Assembly (NCBI GenBank): GCA_964611345.1
Contig: CAZSYU010000004.1
Location: 1-64,000 of the forward strand
From: JALZVT01 sp964611345
Lineage (GTDB): Bacteria > Pseudomonadota > Gammaproteobacteria > Pseudomonadales > Azotimanducaceae
Direction of reading: 5' to 3'
DNA: 64,000 nt
The first letter of the stretch is position 1; every line of letters starts with the position of its first letter. The position numbers were made by a program, and so were the translations under genes. Below are positions 53,301 to 61,162 of this stretch, piece by piece. The notes beneath the pieces are model-generated. The model saw only the letters and a list, made by a program, of their open reading frames with translations, was not told where the DNA came from and did not search any database.

Positions 53301-54257
53301 TGATTGACGAATATCAGGTCGACCCGGTTCCTCCAGACGTTGCACCAAGCCTAAGGAGTTGGGTATAGCCGTTTCCGGGAACAGGTTAATGATGTTGCGG
53401 CCGCCGCGCTCAAACACTCGAAACACATCACCGGGCTTGGTCGTTTCCCAGGCTGGCAAAGGCAACAGTTGCGGCAAAATACCTTTCTCATCTTTCAGCT
53501 GCTCCGCGAGCACCGTATCTAGCACCGGGCCTTTCAACACCGCTGGCTTACCGTCGGTGGTGTAAGATTCACCCAATATGTACTGCTTGAACGGCAAGAT
53601 GCCGTTGTTGTAGGCCGCACCGCCCCAAAGCATGGCGCCTGTGGCGTGCAACGACCGGACAGATTTCTCAATCTGATCCTGGTGACATGAACCACACGCC
53701 AGCTCAACGACACGATAGTCAGAAGGATTCACAAAACGCACAAACTCGCGGCTTTCTTTATTTAGCAGCGTGTACGTGCGCTCCGGATTGGCAGAATGCG
53801 GGTAGTGCCAAGCGTCAGGGTACTCCGGCAGTATGTGTGCCAACTCCTTAACCGCAATGTACTCATCCGACTGGTTGCCTTTAGGCAGACCATGACCGCC
53901 TTCGCCACCACTCTTGGCATTACGCGGCACAAACTGACTGGCATCACCGCCGTGGCAATCGGTACAACCCAGATCCACGCCCGGCGCGTTGTGCATGGTT
54001 TTTTGATCAGATTCGGTATGGCAAGATACGCAACCCGCACTCTTTTCACTGGCAGCAATAGCGCTTGGCTGATTTGCCGGGGCCGCAGGTGCCATGACGT
54101 AGTTACGCTCTACTTTTATTACTGCCTCAGAAGCTTCAACCCCTTCGCTCCATATAGTACTGAAAACAAAGCCAGCACCGGTCACGCCAGCTGCTAACAA
54201 ACTCAACGAAACCAGTAAGCCGCGCAACTTCTCAATTTTTCGCATCGAATTGTTCAT
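50328..54257 (-). CDS. Decaheme cytochrome c fused to LVIVD-type beta-propeller
   Basis: A 1309-residue exported protein. The N-terminal signal/anchor helix (LRGLLVSLSLLAAGVTGAGF) is followed by ten CXXCH sites in residues 70-830: CVSCH, CTDCH, CGSCH, CASCH, CMICH, CVDCH, CKDCH, CYTCH, CGGCH and CSDCH. From about 880 to 1215 there are six repeats of the form Y-x-Y/F-V-A-x-G-x-x-G-L-x-V-V-D-V, a propeller like the LVIVD family. The C-terminus is a low-complexity Ser/Gly/Pro tail. ATG 54255-54257 was chosen for its strong GAGGAG site 7 bases upstream. Next gene upstream: the outer-membrane barrel. It probably docks to that barrel. Confidence 0.88.
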   Translation of the reverse strand: MNNSMRKIEKLRGLLVSLSLLAAGVTGAGFVFSTIWSEGVEASEAVIKVERNYVMAPAAPANQPSAIAASEKSAGCVSCHTESDQKTMHNAPGVDLGCTDCHGGDASQFVPRNAKSGGEGGHGLPKGNQSDEYIAVKELAHILPEYPDAWHYPHSANPERTYTLLNKESREFVRFVNPSDYRVVELACGSCHQDQIEKSVRSLHATGAMLWGGAAYNNGILPFKQYILGESYTTDGKPAVLKGPVLDTVLAEQLKDEKGILPQLLPLPAWETTKPGDVFRVFERGGRNIINLFPETAIPNSLGLVQRLEEPGRPDIRQSNRGPATGARISVPVINITKTRLNDPFTWFMGTNDQPGDYRNSGCASCHVVYANDRDPRHSGGYAQHGHTGKTATLDPTIPKNESGHPIKHSFTNAIPTSQCMICHMHQPNMFVNSYLGYTMWDYESDAPAMWPEQQQYPTSEEIHEVLERNPEGAAPRGKWADTDFLEAVSELNPELNDTQFADYHGHGWNFRAVFKRDRTGNLLDAKNNVVENDDPKKFDKAVHMSSIHLDVGMHCVDCHFAQDNHGNGHIQGEVALAVEVDCKDCHGTSKELPNLYASGPAAIGGGTDFLSLRVPGGRPRFEWVNGDLYQRSALDENLEWKVSLVKNAVDPKHSDYNSKAARAKTMSNNTETQEWGNQVASVDLAHSYDEMECYTCHTSWTTSCGGCHLPIEANKKTERHHYEGGKSRNFASYNPQVARDQMFLLGRRGPAKGGKIAPVRSTSALVLSSTNANREKIYIQQPPVAASGFSSQAFNPHFPHTVRLSETKNCSDCHLSEQNDNNAIMAQLLMFGTNFVNFVGYNAWVGGDGEVSAVQVTEWEEPQAVIGSYLQKYAYPDFFAQHEARGGVLKHAYGHRSGPANCLQMRGEYLYVAEGKNGMRVYDIANVANKGFSQRIVTTPFSPLGQGTQVKSKNATCMALPSTQPIAPFKNEGDLMRITNQEQPFHPIYNYAVITDAQEGLILVDVNTLQDGELRNNNLSRALTWNPDGLLNGVRHITLGGSIAYLTLPTEVLVVSLQNPLEPQLVSRIPMSDPRATALQFRYLFVTTADGLQTVDVTNNKAPKLSASTITLSDAKRVYVARTYAYVAAGAQGLAVVDVTQPDNMRLLQTYNDGGKIVDAHDVVVASTNASLFAYVADGAGGLKVVQLTSPSLQPNFYGFSPEPNPKLIASYPTKRPALALSKGLDRDRGVDETGGQIAVFGRRGSRPLSREDMNKLYLNESGEPWFVQDTEGTGTAVRGRSAGGGDSNEAIAEQAPTPTATSAGGSR

Positions 54258-54268
54258 CCCTGAGCTCC

Positions 54269-56248
54269 TCAAAACGCCAACACAAGGTTCATCTGGAAAT
54301 AACCTGCTTCTTCATCCGGAAACAAATCCTTGAACCCCTTACCGGGAATCAGATGCGCATAGCTGGTGCGCACTACAATGTTCTGGGTTACCAGTGGTCG
54401 CCAGATTAGACTCAAGGACAGGTCATGGCCGATCTCTTCGTCGATCGAGCCCTGGTTACGCACTGTTTCGAGCACCTGGGTGTGATCAAAGCGCATATAG
54501 TTGTAGTTGAAGCTCAATCGCAGTGATGGCAGGAGATCTGCATCGGCACCAATTCCAGCGAGTATCATCCCTGGATTGGTGAAGTTTGACTGGCCCTGTT
54601 CCTTGGACGATCGTAGATTGTTTAGCAGCCCATTCCGGGTAGACAAAGCAACGCGCCCCCCGCCAATCAACGGCACCGATTGCCGCAGCCAATAGCTGGT
54701 GTCTGAACCCGCGAATACAGGATTTTCGAATATGGCATCAAAGCCGGTTGCCCGATCGTCGAACGGGTCTTTATCACCACTGCCGTAGAGCAATGACCCA
54801 CGAAGGCGCAACCAATCCATATCAAAGCCGGCTTCAGCGGCAAAGAATCCAGCCCTGATATCAACCTTCCTCTCTTCGAACACACCCGGTTCAACGCTGC
54901 CTATCGCATAGTACGCAGAAGTTGTCAGATTAAGCCGACCAAAGTGGCCATCACCGTTGTAACCGAAGTACACCACATCGTATTTACGTGGCCGTTCGTC
55001 GCCAATGGAGGCGGGGCGAGCAATAAACTCGTTGTTGTCGAAGAAAAATTCATTGTCTTCCCGGTTACGGTTGTAAACAACGGTCGCCTGCGACACAAAA
55101 CCAAGTTTCGGGAAGTCTTGCCAATAGAAGTTGGCTGCCACGACGTCGTCTTTGCGTAAATCTCGGGTAACGTCGTTCAACCCACTGTTAGTGTCCTTCT
55201 CGAGACGCCGGAAGTACGCAAGGTTGTACTGGAAGATGTTGTTATTGCGGTTACCAAACAGACGAACCCCTAGCTGGCTGTCCTGAAAAAGAAAGCCACG
55301 AAAATCGCTGTTAAACGGCTGAATACCAATTCGAAAACTGTCGAAATCGTATCGATCGCCTACGTTACGCAAGTGTCGATCATAGAACGCTGCCTGAATA
55401 CCCAAGTGATGGTCAGTTCGTGACGTACCTCGGCTTGGTCGGGCGTTTACACCCTGAATCTCATCGAGATTTACATAGTTGATGCTCAGCACCGGCGTAA
55501 ACCGAAACTCATGATCGGGAGGGCGAAACACCGTGTCGCCTTTCAGATACACAAATTCTGCAGCAAGATTTTGGTTAAAGAAGATTTGATCGGAAGTGCC
55601 AAAAATGTCGATGCCCCCGGGATCGTTAGTCGAGGACGCGCCCACAGGTGTCGGCACTTCGCGCACTTCCAATATACTGTCTGACAGCGCGTTAATGGAA
55701 AAGAACCATTCGTCGTCATTGACGGGAATATCGCCCTTCAATACGTTGCGATTGTAGGGATCCCACCACGGATACTGATAACGAACCGAGTCATTGCCCA
55801 CAACACCCCGGAACCCATCCAGGTTATCAACAATACGCCAGCGATCAGGCATGGCGAGCGTCACACAGTTCTGTGCACCCCCTTTGCAGTCTAGCGTCGG
55901 CGCCGCTGCCACACACTCGCTGCGGCCGGAACTGACGCAGGGCACTTTGGAAGGCGTATTTCTGCCACGTATCAGGCCATAGTCGAATACATTTTCTTCC
56001 CCGGCCGCACGCGCGGTCGAGCCTTCTACTCGATCGGCAGCGTTTTCTGCATCAGGACGCGGACACTCTACGCGTATGTAACCGGGTCGACGTCGATTGA
56101 CTATGCGACCGCGATCGTCTGCGTAACAGACTTCAGCGGCTTCAACAGGCAGCGCGGACAGCATCAAGATCACCGTACCACCGGTGACACTGGCACCCAG
56201 CACGACCGCACATGACAGAGCTGCAGACAGTAATGATAGAACTTTCAT
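54269..56248 (-). CDS. Outer-membrane beta-barrel protein, candidate porin of a cytochrome conduit
   Basis: A 659-residue protein with a signal peptide (ending near ALPVEA) and a Cys-containing N-terminal region of about 120 residues (CYADDRG, VECPRP, VPCVSSGRSEC, LDCKGGAQNC). An alternating polar/aromatic beta-strand pattern then runs to the C-terminus, which ends in NLVLAF, the terminal Phe expected for BAM-inserted barrels. The strands are long and numerous, consistent with a barrel of 20 or more strands. It carries no heme motif. It sits between decaheme and lipoprotein genes in one operon, so a porin role like that of MtrB or OmbB is inferred; family membership is not shown. A GAGGG site precedes the ATG. 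Confidence 0.8.
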   Translation of the reverse strand: MKVLSLLSAALSCAVVLGASVTGGTVILMLSALPVEAAEVCYADDRGRIVNRRRPGYIRVECPRPDAENAADRVEGSTARAAGEENVFDYGLIRGRNTPSKVPCVSSGRSECVAAAPTLDCKGGAQNCVTLAMPDRWRIVDNLDGFRGVVGNDSVRYQYPWWDPYNRNVLKGDIPVNDDEWFFSINALSDSILEVREVPTPVGASSTNDPGGIDIFGTSDQIFFNQNLAAEFVYLKGDTVFRPPDHEFRFTPVLSINYVNLDEIQGVNARPSRGTSRTDHHLGIQAAFYDRHLRNVGDRYDFDSFRIGIQPFNSDFRGFLFQDSQLGVRLFGNRNNNIFQYNLAYFRRLEKDTNSGLNDVTRDLRKDDVVAANFYWQDFPKLGFVSQATVVYNRNREDNEFFFDNNEFIARPASIGDERPRKYDVVYFGYNGDGHFGRLNLTTSAYYAIGSVEPGVFEERKVDIRAGFFAAEAGFDMDWLRLRGSLLYGSGDKDPFDDRATGFDAIFENPVFAGSDTSYWLRQSVPLIGGGRVALSTRNGLLNNLRSSKEQGQSNFTNPGMILAGIGADADLLPSLRLSFNYNYMRFDHTQVLETVRNQGSIDEEIGHDLSLSLIWRPLVTQNIVVRTSYAHLIPGKGFKDLFPDEEAGYFQMNLVLAF

Positions 56249-58441
56249 CTATAAGCCCTCGCAAGGTCGTTGAATGGAGGGATCAAACGAACCACCTTCC
56301 AGGAACGGCGATTGCGGACACTGGATGTAACGCAAGCGCGTATCGCGAGGCATGAGCTGGTCCGCACGTATTTCGGGTGGCGCGTTGTTTATGCTGCCCG
56401 TCTCAAGACCAGCCTCATGCAAGCCCAAAAACGAGATCATGTCGTCCTGATCTACGCCGTCACCGGATACGCCGATGCCACCTATGAGCATGTTGCCGCG
56501 ATAGATAGGCACGCTGCCCGGAAAAATCTGAAAGCCATTAGCTACCCTGTTAGTCATCGCGGCCGGGCTGATAGATACCAGCCCGAGATCGATGAGCCCA
56601 GGCGTCGAGGTGCCCGGATTAAACCCGGCACCGGCACACCCCTGGACCACATCTGGCGCGAGCGCCCCATCGGTGACGGAGAACAGCACATGTTGCACCA
56701 GAGCGTTAATCGCCAGATCGAGCTGCAAACCCGTCGAGAAAGGGCTCCACTCACCAGCTGGCTTGCTCAGTGGGCCAGCGCCTCGCTCATCAATACCATC
56801 AGGAAAAAATGGCCGCGACAAATTGCCACCGGCTCGATCAGAAAACGCAAACGCGCCATTGGCCAGAGCCAGCGGATCTTCGAGGAAGTTACGCAGGTCG
56901 GTGACGTAATCACCGAGCGACAGAACTTGAAACAACTCCGGGCCAGCATCTGTAAATCCAACATAATTAGTGGGCGGCAGAGCGTTCAAAAAGTCTGCGC
57001 TACTGGCGCTGGAAAAAAATGCGGCGGTTCGTGCTTTTTGTAAGGAGACGTCCGCACCAAACACTGGAGCATCGCGAGTACGCACCATTCCCAGTATTTC
57101 ACCATTGGTATCAACAACAGAGATAGTGACCCGGGCCGGTGAATTCAACGGCCGGCGAATCTGTGCACGCGCACTATTGGCTACCCTTAAGGCGTTACTC
57201 AACAGGGACTGGGTTTCCGCTACCGTAAGCTGATTACCGCCAGTTTCAACGGCGTCAGTGCCGGGTCGTGCCGGAAACCGATTGACATTGGCAGCGTTTA
57301 CAAAAACAAACGCATCCTGACCATCAAACCCACTTACCGCCGGCCTGATACCTGACGCTGGCGTACCGAAGGCCGTGCCGGCGCGAATGGTCCCGTCAAA
57401 ATAGCCGGTAACATTAACAAGTGCACCCGTCGCGGTTGAGAACGCAGGCGCGTTGGCCGGATCACTCATCAGGTCTTCGACACCTGCATCACTGAAGCGA
57501 AAAGTCTTGCCATCTACGGTAATTCGATTGGCACGACGGTCGAGGGGCGCAGACCAACCGAAAGACGCAGCGACCGCAATCAGTTCGTCGATGTCTGTAT
57601 CAATGTCACCAATGGCCGGGTCTATGCCATAGCGACCGTCCGCAATGACGCCCACGCCACCTACGGGCACACCGTTGCGATACAAAGGCAGGCCACCTGG
57701 ATCAGCAGCCAAACCCAATGGTGAACGATGGGGTCCTGGTTCTGCGGCTCCGCCACTAAAACGCTGTGAAAAGTCCGAACAGGAAAGCTGCGAAAACTGC
57801 ACGCCAAACAGTGGTCCGGCCGGCTGGTTTAGCTCGCCGGGGTTAAAGTGCTCTTGCACGATCTGATTCGCGGTGCGAGTAGTAAACGCATTACCTTCAC
57901 TCGATAGATAAGCGCCTGTTATAGCCTTAGCGATGGCACCAAGCTGGTCGATATTAAAGGGCACGGCTGCTGTAGGGAGCCGCAATCCCTCGAGGCCACC
58001 ACTAATCAGCGGCGTCCCATCGTCTGCCGTGGCAGTTGCAACCAGCATGGATCGATCCGCAGGATCACCCATGCGGAACACACCAAGCACATTACCCACC
58101 CGATCCGTTACCGCAATGGTGGCCTGGACATTTCGCGCCTGTGCCTCAGCCACACCTTGAGCGATGATTGTTTCTACATCAGCAACAGAGAGCGATTCGG
58201 GTACCGTTGTGCCGCACTCACCAGAGCATGCCGGATCGGGACCGGTTACTCCTAGGGGTTCTTCCCGACCACCGCCGCCACAGCCACTAAATTGCGCAAG
58301 CACGAATACTGCGGCCGCAATTTTTAGTTTCAGCGACGGTTTGTAACGGTCATTCCGTTTAAAGCGTTCATAACGTTTATAGGTTTCTTTGACAAAACCA
58401 TGGCCCACACTCTGACCCTCTACCATCTTGGTTGCGTTCAT
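56249..58441 (-). CDS. Exported lipoprotein with two GlcG/HbpS (heme-binding) domains
   Basis: A 730-residue protein. A 40-residue basic N-terminus precedes a hydrophobic helix (IAAAVFVLAQFSGC) with a lipobox-like FSGC, so Cys54 is probably lipidated. Two copies of the GlcG/HbpS fold follow (about 85-330 and 410-690). Each starts with a helix and ATIAVTDRVGNVLGVF or VTISVVDTNGEILGMV, and each has a GGLPLYRNGVPVGGVGV-type glycine-rich block. HbpS-type proteins bind heme, or flavin in related cases. With the cytochrome genes around it, delivery or holding of heme, or an adaptor role, is possible. ATGA overlap with the upstream gene. Confidence 0.82.
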   Translation of the reverse strand: MNATKMVEGQSVGHGFVKETYKRYERFKRNDRYKPSLKLKIAAAVFVLAQFSGCGGGGREEPLGVTGPDPACSGECGTTVPESLSVADVETIIAQGVAEAQARNVQATIAVTDRVGNVLGVFRMGDPADRSMLVATATADDGTPLISGGLEGLRLPTAAVPFNIDQLGAIAKAITGAYLSSEGNAFTTRTANQIVQEHFNPGELNQPAGPLFGVQFSQLSCSDFSQRFSGGAAEPGPHRSPLGLAADPGGLPLYRNGVPVGGVGVIADGRYGIDPAIGDIDTDIDELIAVAASFGWSAPLDRRANRITVDGKTFRFSDAGVEDLMSDPANAPAFSTATGALVNVTGYFDGTIRAGTAFGTPASGIRPAVSGFDGQDAFVFVNAANVNRFPARPGTDAVETGGNQLTVAETQSLLSNALRVANSARAQIRRPLNSPARVTISVVDTNGEILGMVRTRDAPVFGADVSLQKARTAAFFSSASSADFLNALPPTNYVGFTDAGPELFQVLSLGDYVTDLRNFLEDPLALANGAFAFSDRAGGNLSRPFFPDGIDERGAGPLSKPAGEWSPFSTGLQLDLAINALVQHVLFSVTDGALAPDVVQGCAGAGFNPGTSTPGLIDLGLVSISPAAMTNRVANGFQIFPGSVPIYRGNMLIGGIGVSGDGVDQDDMISFLGLHEAGLETGSINNAPPEIRADQLMPRDTRLRYIQCPQSPFLEGGSFDPSIQRPCEGL

Positions 58442-60282
58442 TCCTTTCCACCTCCTGAGTCACCACCGGCGACTCTCCCCGCGTTGGTCGCCCACTGTTG
58501 CGCGCTTGCTTGCCCACCTAGTAAGGGTGCTCCATCAAAGCCCGCAAAGTTCCGCGGGTGATACGCGTGACAATCTATGCACGCCAATGCCACCTGAGAT
58601 ACACTATCGCGATCGCCATGGCACTCATAACAGGTGGCCATCGTTGGCATAAGCAGATCGGTCGCACTGGCAGAATTCTTGGCGGCGTGACAGGTATCGC
58701 AGGCCTGATCACCCACCAACAGCTCGCTACTTTCGCCATCACGCAACACCTGATGAGCGATATGATCGAATCGCGCATCGGGCACAAAATCCTGTGGCAG
58801 CTTCACTGGATGCACCCAGAACTGGTCTTCGATATCCTTCGAATCCTGGCGTTCAAACTGATGACACGCAGCACAGCCGATATCACCGGCAAACTGAGCT
58901 TCGACGATCTCTTTTAGTTCACGCTCCACACAGACGTCTGGCGCGTCAGTACAACCGGCCACTCGATCCGGACGATCTGGCAAACGGCGATAGGCAAACA
59001 GCTCACCCGTGTCATCAGGATCGAAGTATTTTTTCAGTAACATGCCTTCAAGCGCCAACACCGCTTCTTTTAAACGCGCATGTGGCAAGCTCCGATCAGG
59101 GTCGGACTCATCAAAATCAAGTTGGTGACAATCCTGGCAATGCGCTTCCATGCTGACTGGCAAGAAATGTTCGCCGTCGATGCTCATGCTGTGGCAGGTT
59201 CCGCAAGTGAGAGCTTCACCGGTTACTAAATCTGACACTTCGCCAACATCCAGATGAATATCGTGAGGAAACACAAGTTCCGAAGTTTCTGGCGAATTCG
59301 CTATCTCAGTTTCGCTGACCGCTTCGATCCGCCATCCATCATCTTTCGATCCGGCAAACTCCTCGAGCGTGAAGCGCGGTAGCGAGTATTCGTAAACCGG
59401 ATGGGTTTCTGGAGTGAAGCCCGTCACTGCTGCTAACGGATCTATATCGCGATGAATGCCACCACCAGAGTCAGTGCCTGCTGCGTGGCATTGCACACAG
59501 TCACCATCGGCGTCGCGAACTAAAGTGCTCGGCTCGTTGTGCTCCCGATGACAGACGCCACAACGCTCATTTGCATTGGCACCGAAGTCGAGCCCGCCAG
59601 ACCCAAGTTCGCCAGGCACGGAGGTCGCGGCTAAAAACGCGCTGCTGACATGATCTTGAATTGAACCGTGGCACGCCTCACAAGCCTCGTTTTGAACACG
59701 TTCGAAGGGTTTGCCGTGACAACCGGCACAATTTTCGCCCGTGACCAACTCATGCGCGGCATGCAGCTCACCAGACGTCCATACATGATCTGAAAAGAGC
59801 CCACTAACCGGCGCCTGGGTGGCGCGTTCGCCGGAAAACAGAAAGGGCACAATAAACATACCCAGTAACACAACCAGTGCACCAATCCATGCGAACGCAC
59901 GTTTCGCTAAAAACGTATCAGCCAAGCTGAGTTTTTGTGTTGACAACACCGAAACATGATCTGCTGCACGACGCACTATCAACATGCCGTCAAAACCACC
60001 CGGCGCTTCTTCTACATGCACGCTAGCACCAGGTAGCTCTATGAGATCGCCGGATCGCAAAACACAGCGCTTAACCACATTGCCGTTAACCTGCACACCA
60101 TCACGAGTGGTGCTGCGCAAGACTAGCCCTTCTCGTCCCAGCTCAATACTCGCGTGGCGCAGTTCAAGCAGCGGTAGTTGCAGGTGCGCATCGTTAGCAG
60201 ACCCGAGAATAACGCGATCAATCCCGTGTTCTTGGTCTATGTGGCCGCCTGCTTCCCTGGCGATGCGTATCAAGAGGTCCAT
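58438..60282 (-). CDS. Decaheme cytochrome c with cytoplasmic FHA domain
   Basis: A 614-residue protein. Residues 1-105 form an FHA-like domain (VILGSANDAHLQLP, LRHASIELG, GVQVNGNVV). One membrane helix (about 129-150, WIGALVVLLGMFIVPFLFSG) follows. Periplasmic residues 160-600 carry ten CXXCH sites: CAGCH, CEACH, CGVCH, CVQCH, CGTCH, CQDCH, CAACH, CDTCH, CYECH and CIDCH. The FHA domain lacks a clear Ser-Thr-Asn-Gly-Thr loop and may be weak. ATG 60280-60282 lies 5 bp after the cytochrome b stop; a TTG 30 bases upstream is an alternative. It likely takes electrons from the cytochrome b-like protein. Confidence 0.85.
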   Translation of the reverse strand: MDLLIRIAREAGGHIDQEHGIDRVILGSANDAHLQLPLLELRHASIELGREGLVLRSTTRDGVQVNGNVVKRCVLRSGDLIELPGASVHVEEAPGGFDGMLIVRRAADHVSVLSTQKLSLADTFLAKRAFAWIGALVVLLGMFIVPFLFSGERATQAPVSGLFSDHVWTSGELHAAHELVTGENCAGCHGKPFERVQNEACEACHGSIQDHVSSAFLAATSVPGELGSGGLDFGANANERCGVCHREHNEPSTLVRDADGDCVQCHAAGTDSGGGIHRDIDPLAAVTGFTPETHPVYEYSLPRFTLEEFAGSKDDGWRIEAVSETEIANSPETSELVFPHDIHLDVGEVSDLVTGEALTCGTCHSMSIDGEHFLPVSMEAHCQDCHQLDFDESDPDRSLPHARLKEAVLALEGMLLKKYFDPDDTGELFAYRRLPDRPDRVAGCTDAPDVCVERELKEIVEAQFAGDIGCAACHQFERQDSKDIEDQFWVHPVKLPQDFVPDARFDHIAHQVLRDGESSELLVGDQACDTCHAAKNSASATDLLMPTMATCYECHGDRDSVSQVALACIDCHAYHPRNFAGFDGAPLLGGQASAQQWATNAGRVAGGDSGGGKE

Positions 60283-60286
60283 AGGC

Positions 60287-61162
60287 TTACCAGTACCAAA
60301 ACACGACGACAATATGGATAACGAGAGCGAACAAAACAGCTATGGAAAGCGGCACATGAATATACAACCAGGCCTGCAACAAGCCCTGCATTTGCACATC
60401 CCGACGCACGCGCCGCAACAAATCCTGACGGCGCGCAGTGAGGGACATCAGATGGCGCAACGCTGTTGTTTCTTTTCCATCGCTCGCTTGCGTTGCAGCC
60501 TCCGATAGAAAGCGCAACAGATTACGTTGATCAAAATTGCTGCGGTGCTGATTGCCTTCAGAGCTGGCTTCCTGGAACGTAGATCGATCGCTGCCCAGCA
60601 GCTGCCGGAGAAAACCACCTCCGACTCGGGTTTGGTCCAAGGCCGAGCGCACTGTATTGTTTATATCGTCAGAGCAATCCGCCGCTCGCTCGAGGCTCGC
60701 CAGCTCAAGACTTTCCAACTCTTCAATATTCTCTGCTCGACTGCGCGTTTTACGCACCGACGATAATCGTCGCGGCAGCGAGAGGTAGACAAACATGCCA
60801 AACACGCCGCTGGCGATCACCGCCATCATTAACCAGAAGAACAGCGAATGAATGTTCCAGCCGAGTTGCCCAGCGCTATGGAACAGGCTTACCCCGATGA
60901 GTGCAGTACCCAGATAAACGTGCGCACTTACCCAACCTTTTAGCGACCCACCTCGCCCATAGCGGCGCTTGCGCACTCCCAGATAGTTCAACCAAAAGAT
61001 GAGCAATCCAGCAATGATGCCAAGCGTCAGTCCTTGCCAGGTACCGCCACTAGGTGGAGTCGTTGCGTCTTGCAGCCAATACAGTCCAAAGCTGATCGCA
61101 AGCAATCCAAGCGCTACCCACAGATACCGACCGCCTGCATGTTGCAACGCGTTCTGACTCAT
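60287..61162 (-). CDS. Five-helix membrane protein with diheme cytochrome b-type histidine pairs
   Basis: A 291-residue inner-membrane protein with five hydrophobic helices: 12-30, 44-63, 77-97, 107-128 and 262-289. Helix 3 carries H81 and H95 and helix 5 carries H269 and H283, each an HX13H pair. This is the bis-His spacing of the two b hemes in cytochrome b/b6 proteins. Between helices 4 and 5 lies a charged loop of about 130 residues. I do not recognise the family by name. The gene follows the FAD/ferredoxin gene with an ATGA overlap, which suggests it carries electrons from the ferredoxin across the membrane to the periplasmic decaheme. Quinone contact cannot be judged. Confidence 0.8.
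   Translation of the reverse strand: MSQNALQHAGGRYLWVALGLLAISFGLYWLQDATTPPSGGTWQGLTLGIIAGLLIFWLNYLGVRKRRYGRGGSLKGWVSAHVYLGTALIGVSLFHSAGQLGWNIHSLFFWLMMAVIASGVFGMFVYLSLPRRLSSVRKTRSRAENIEELESLELASLERAADCSDDINNTVRSALDQTRVGGGFLRQLLGSDRSTFQEASSEGNQHRSNFDQRNLLRFLSEAATQASDGKETTALRHLMSLTARRQDLLRRVRRDVQMQGLLQAWLYIHVPLSIAVLFALVIHIVVVFWYW

Noticed and set aside
54269..56248. Calling the barrel MtrB
   Set aside because: The N-terminal cysteine pattern and surrounding residues do not match MtrB as I know it; only the genomic context is similar.
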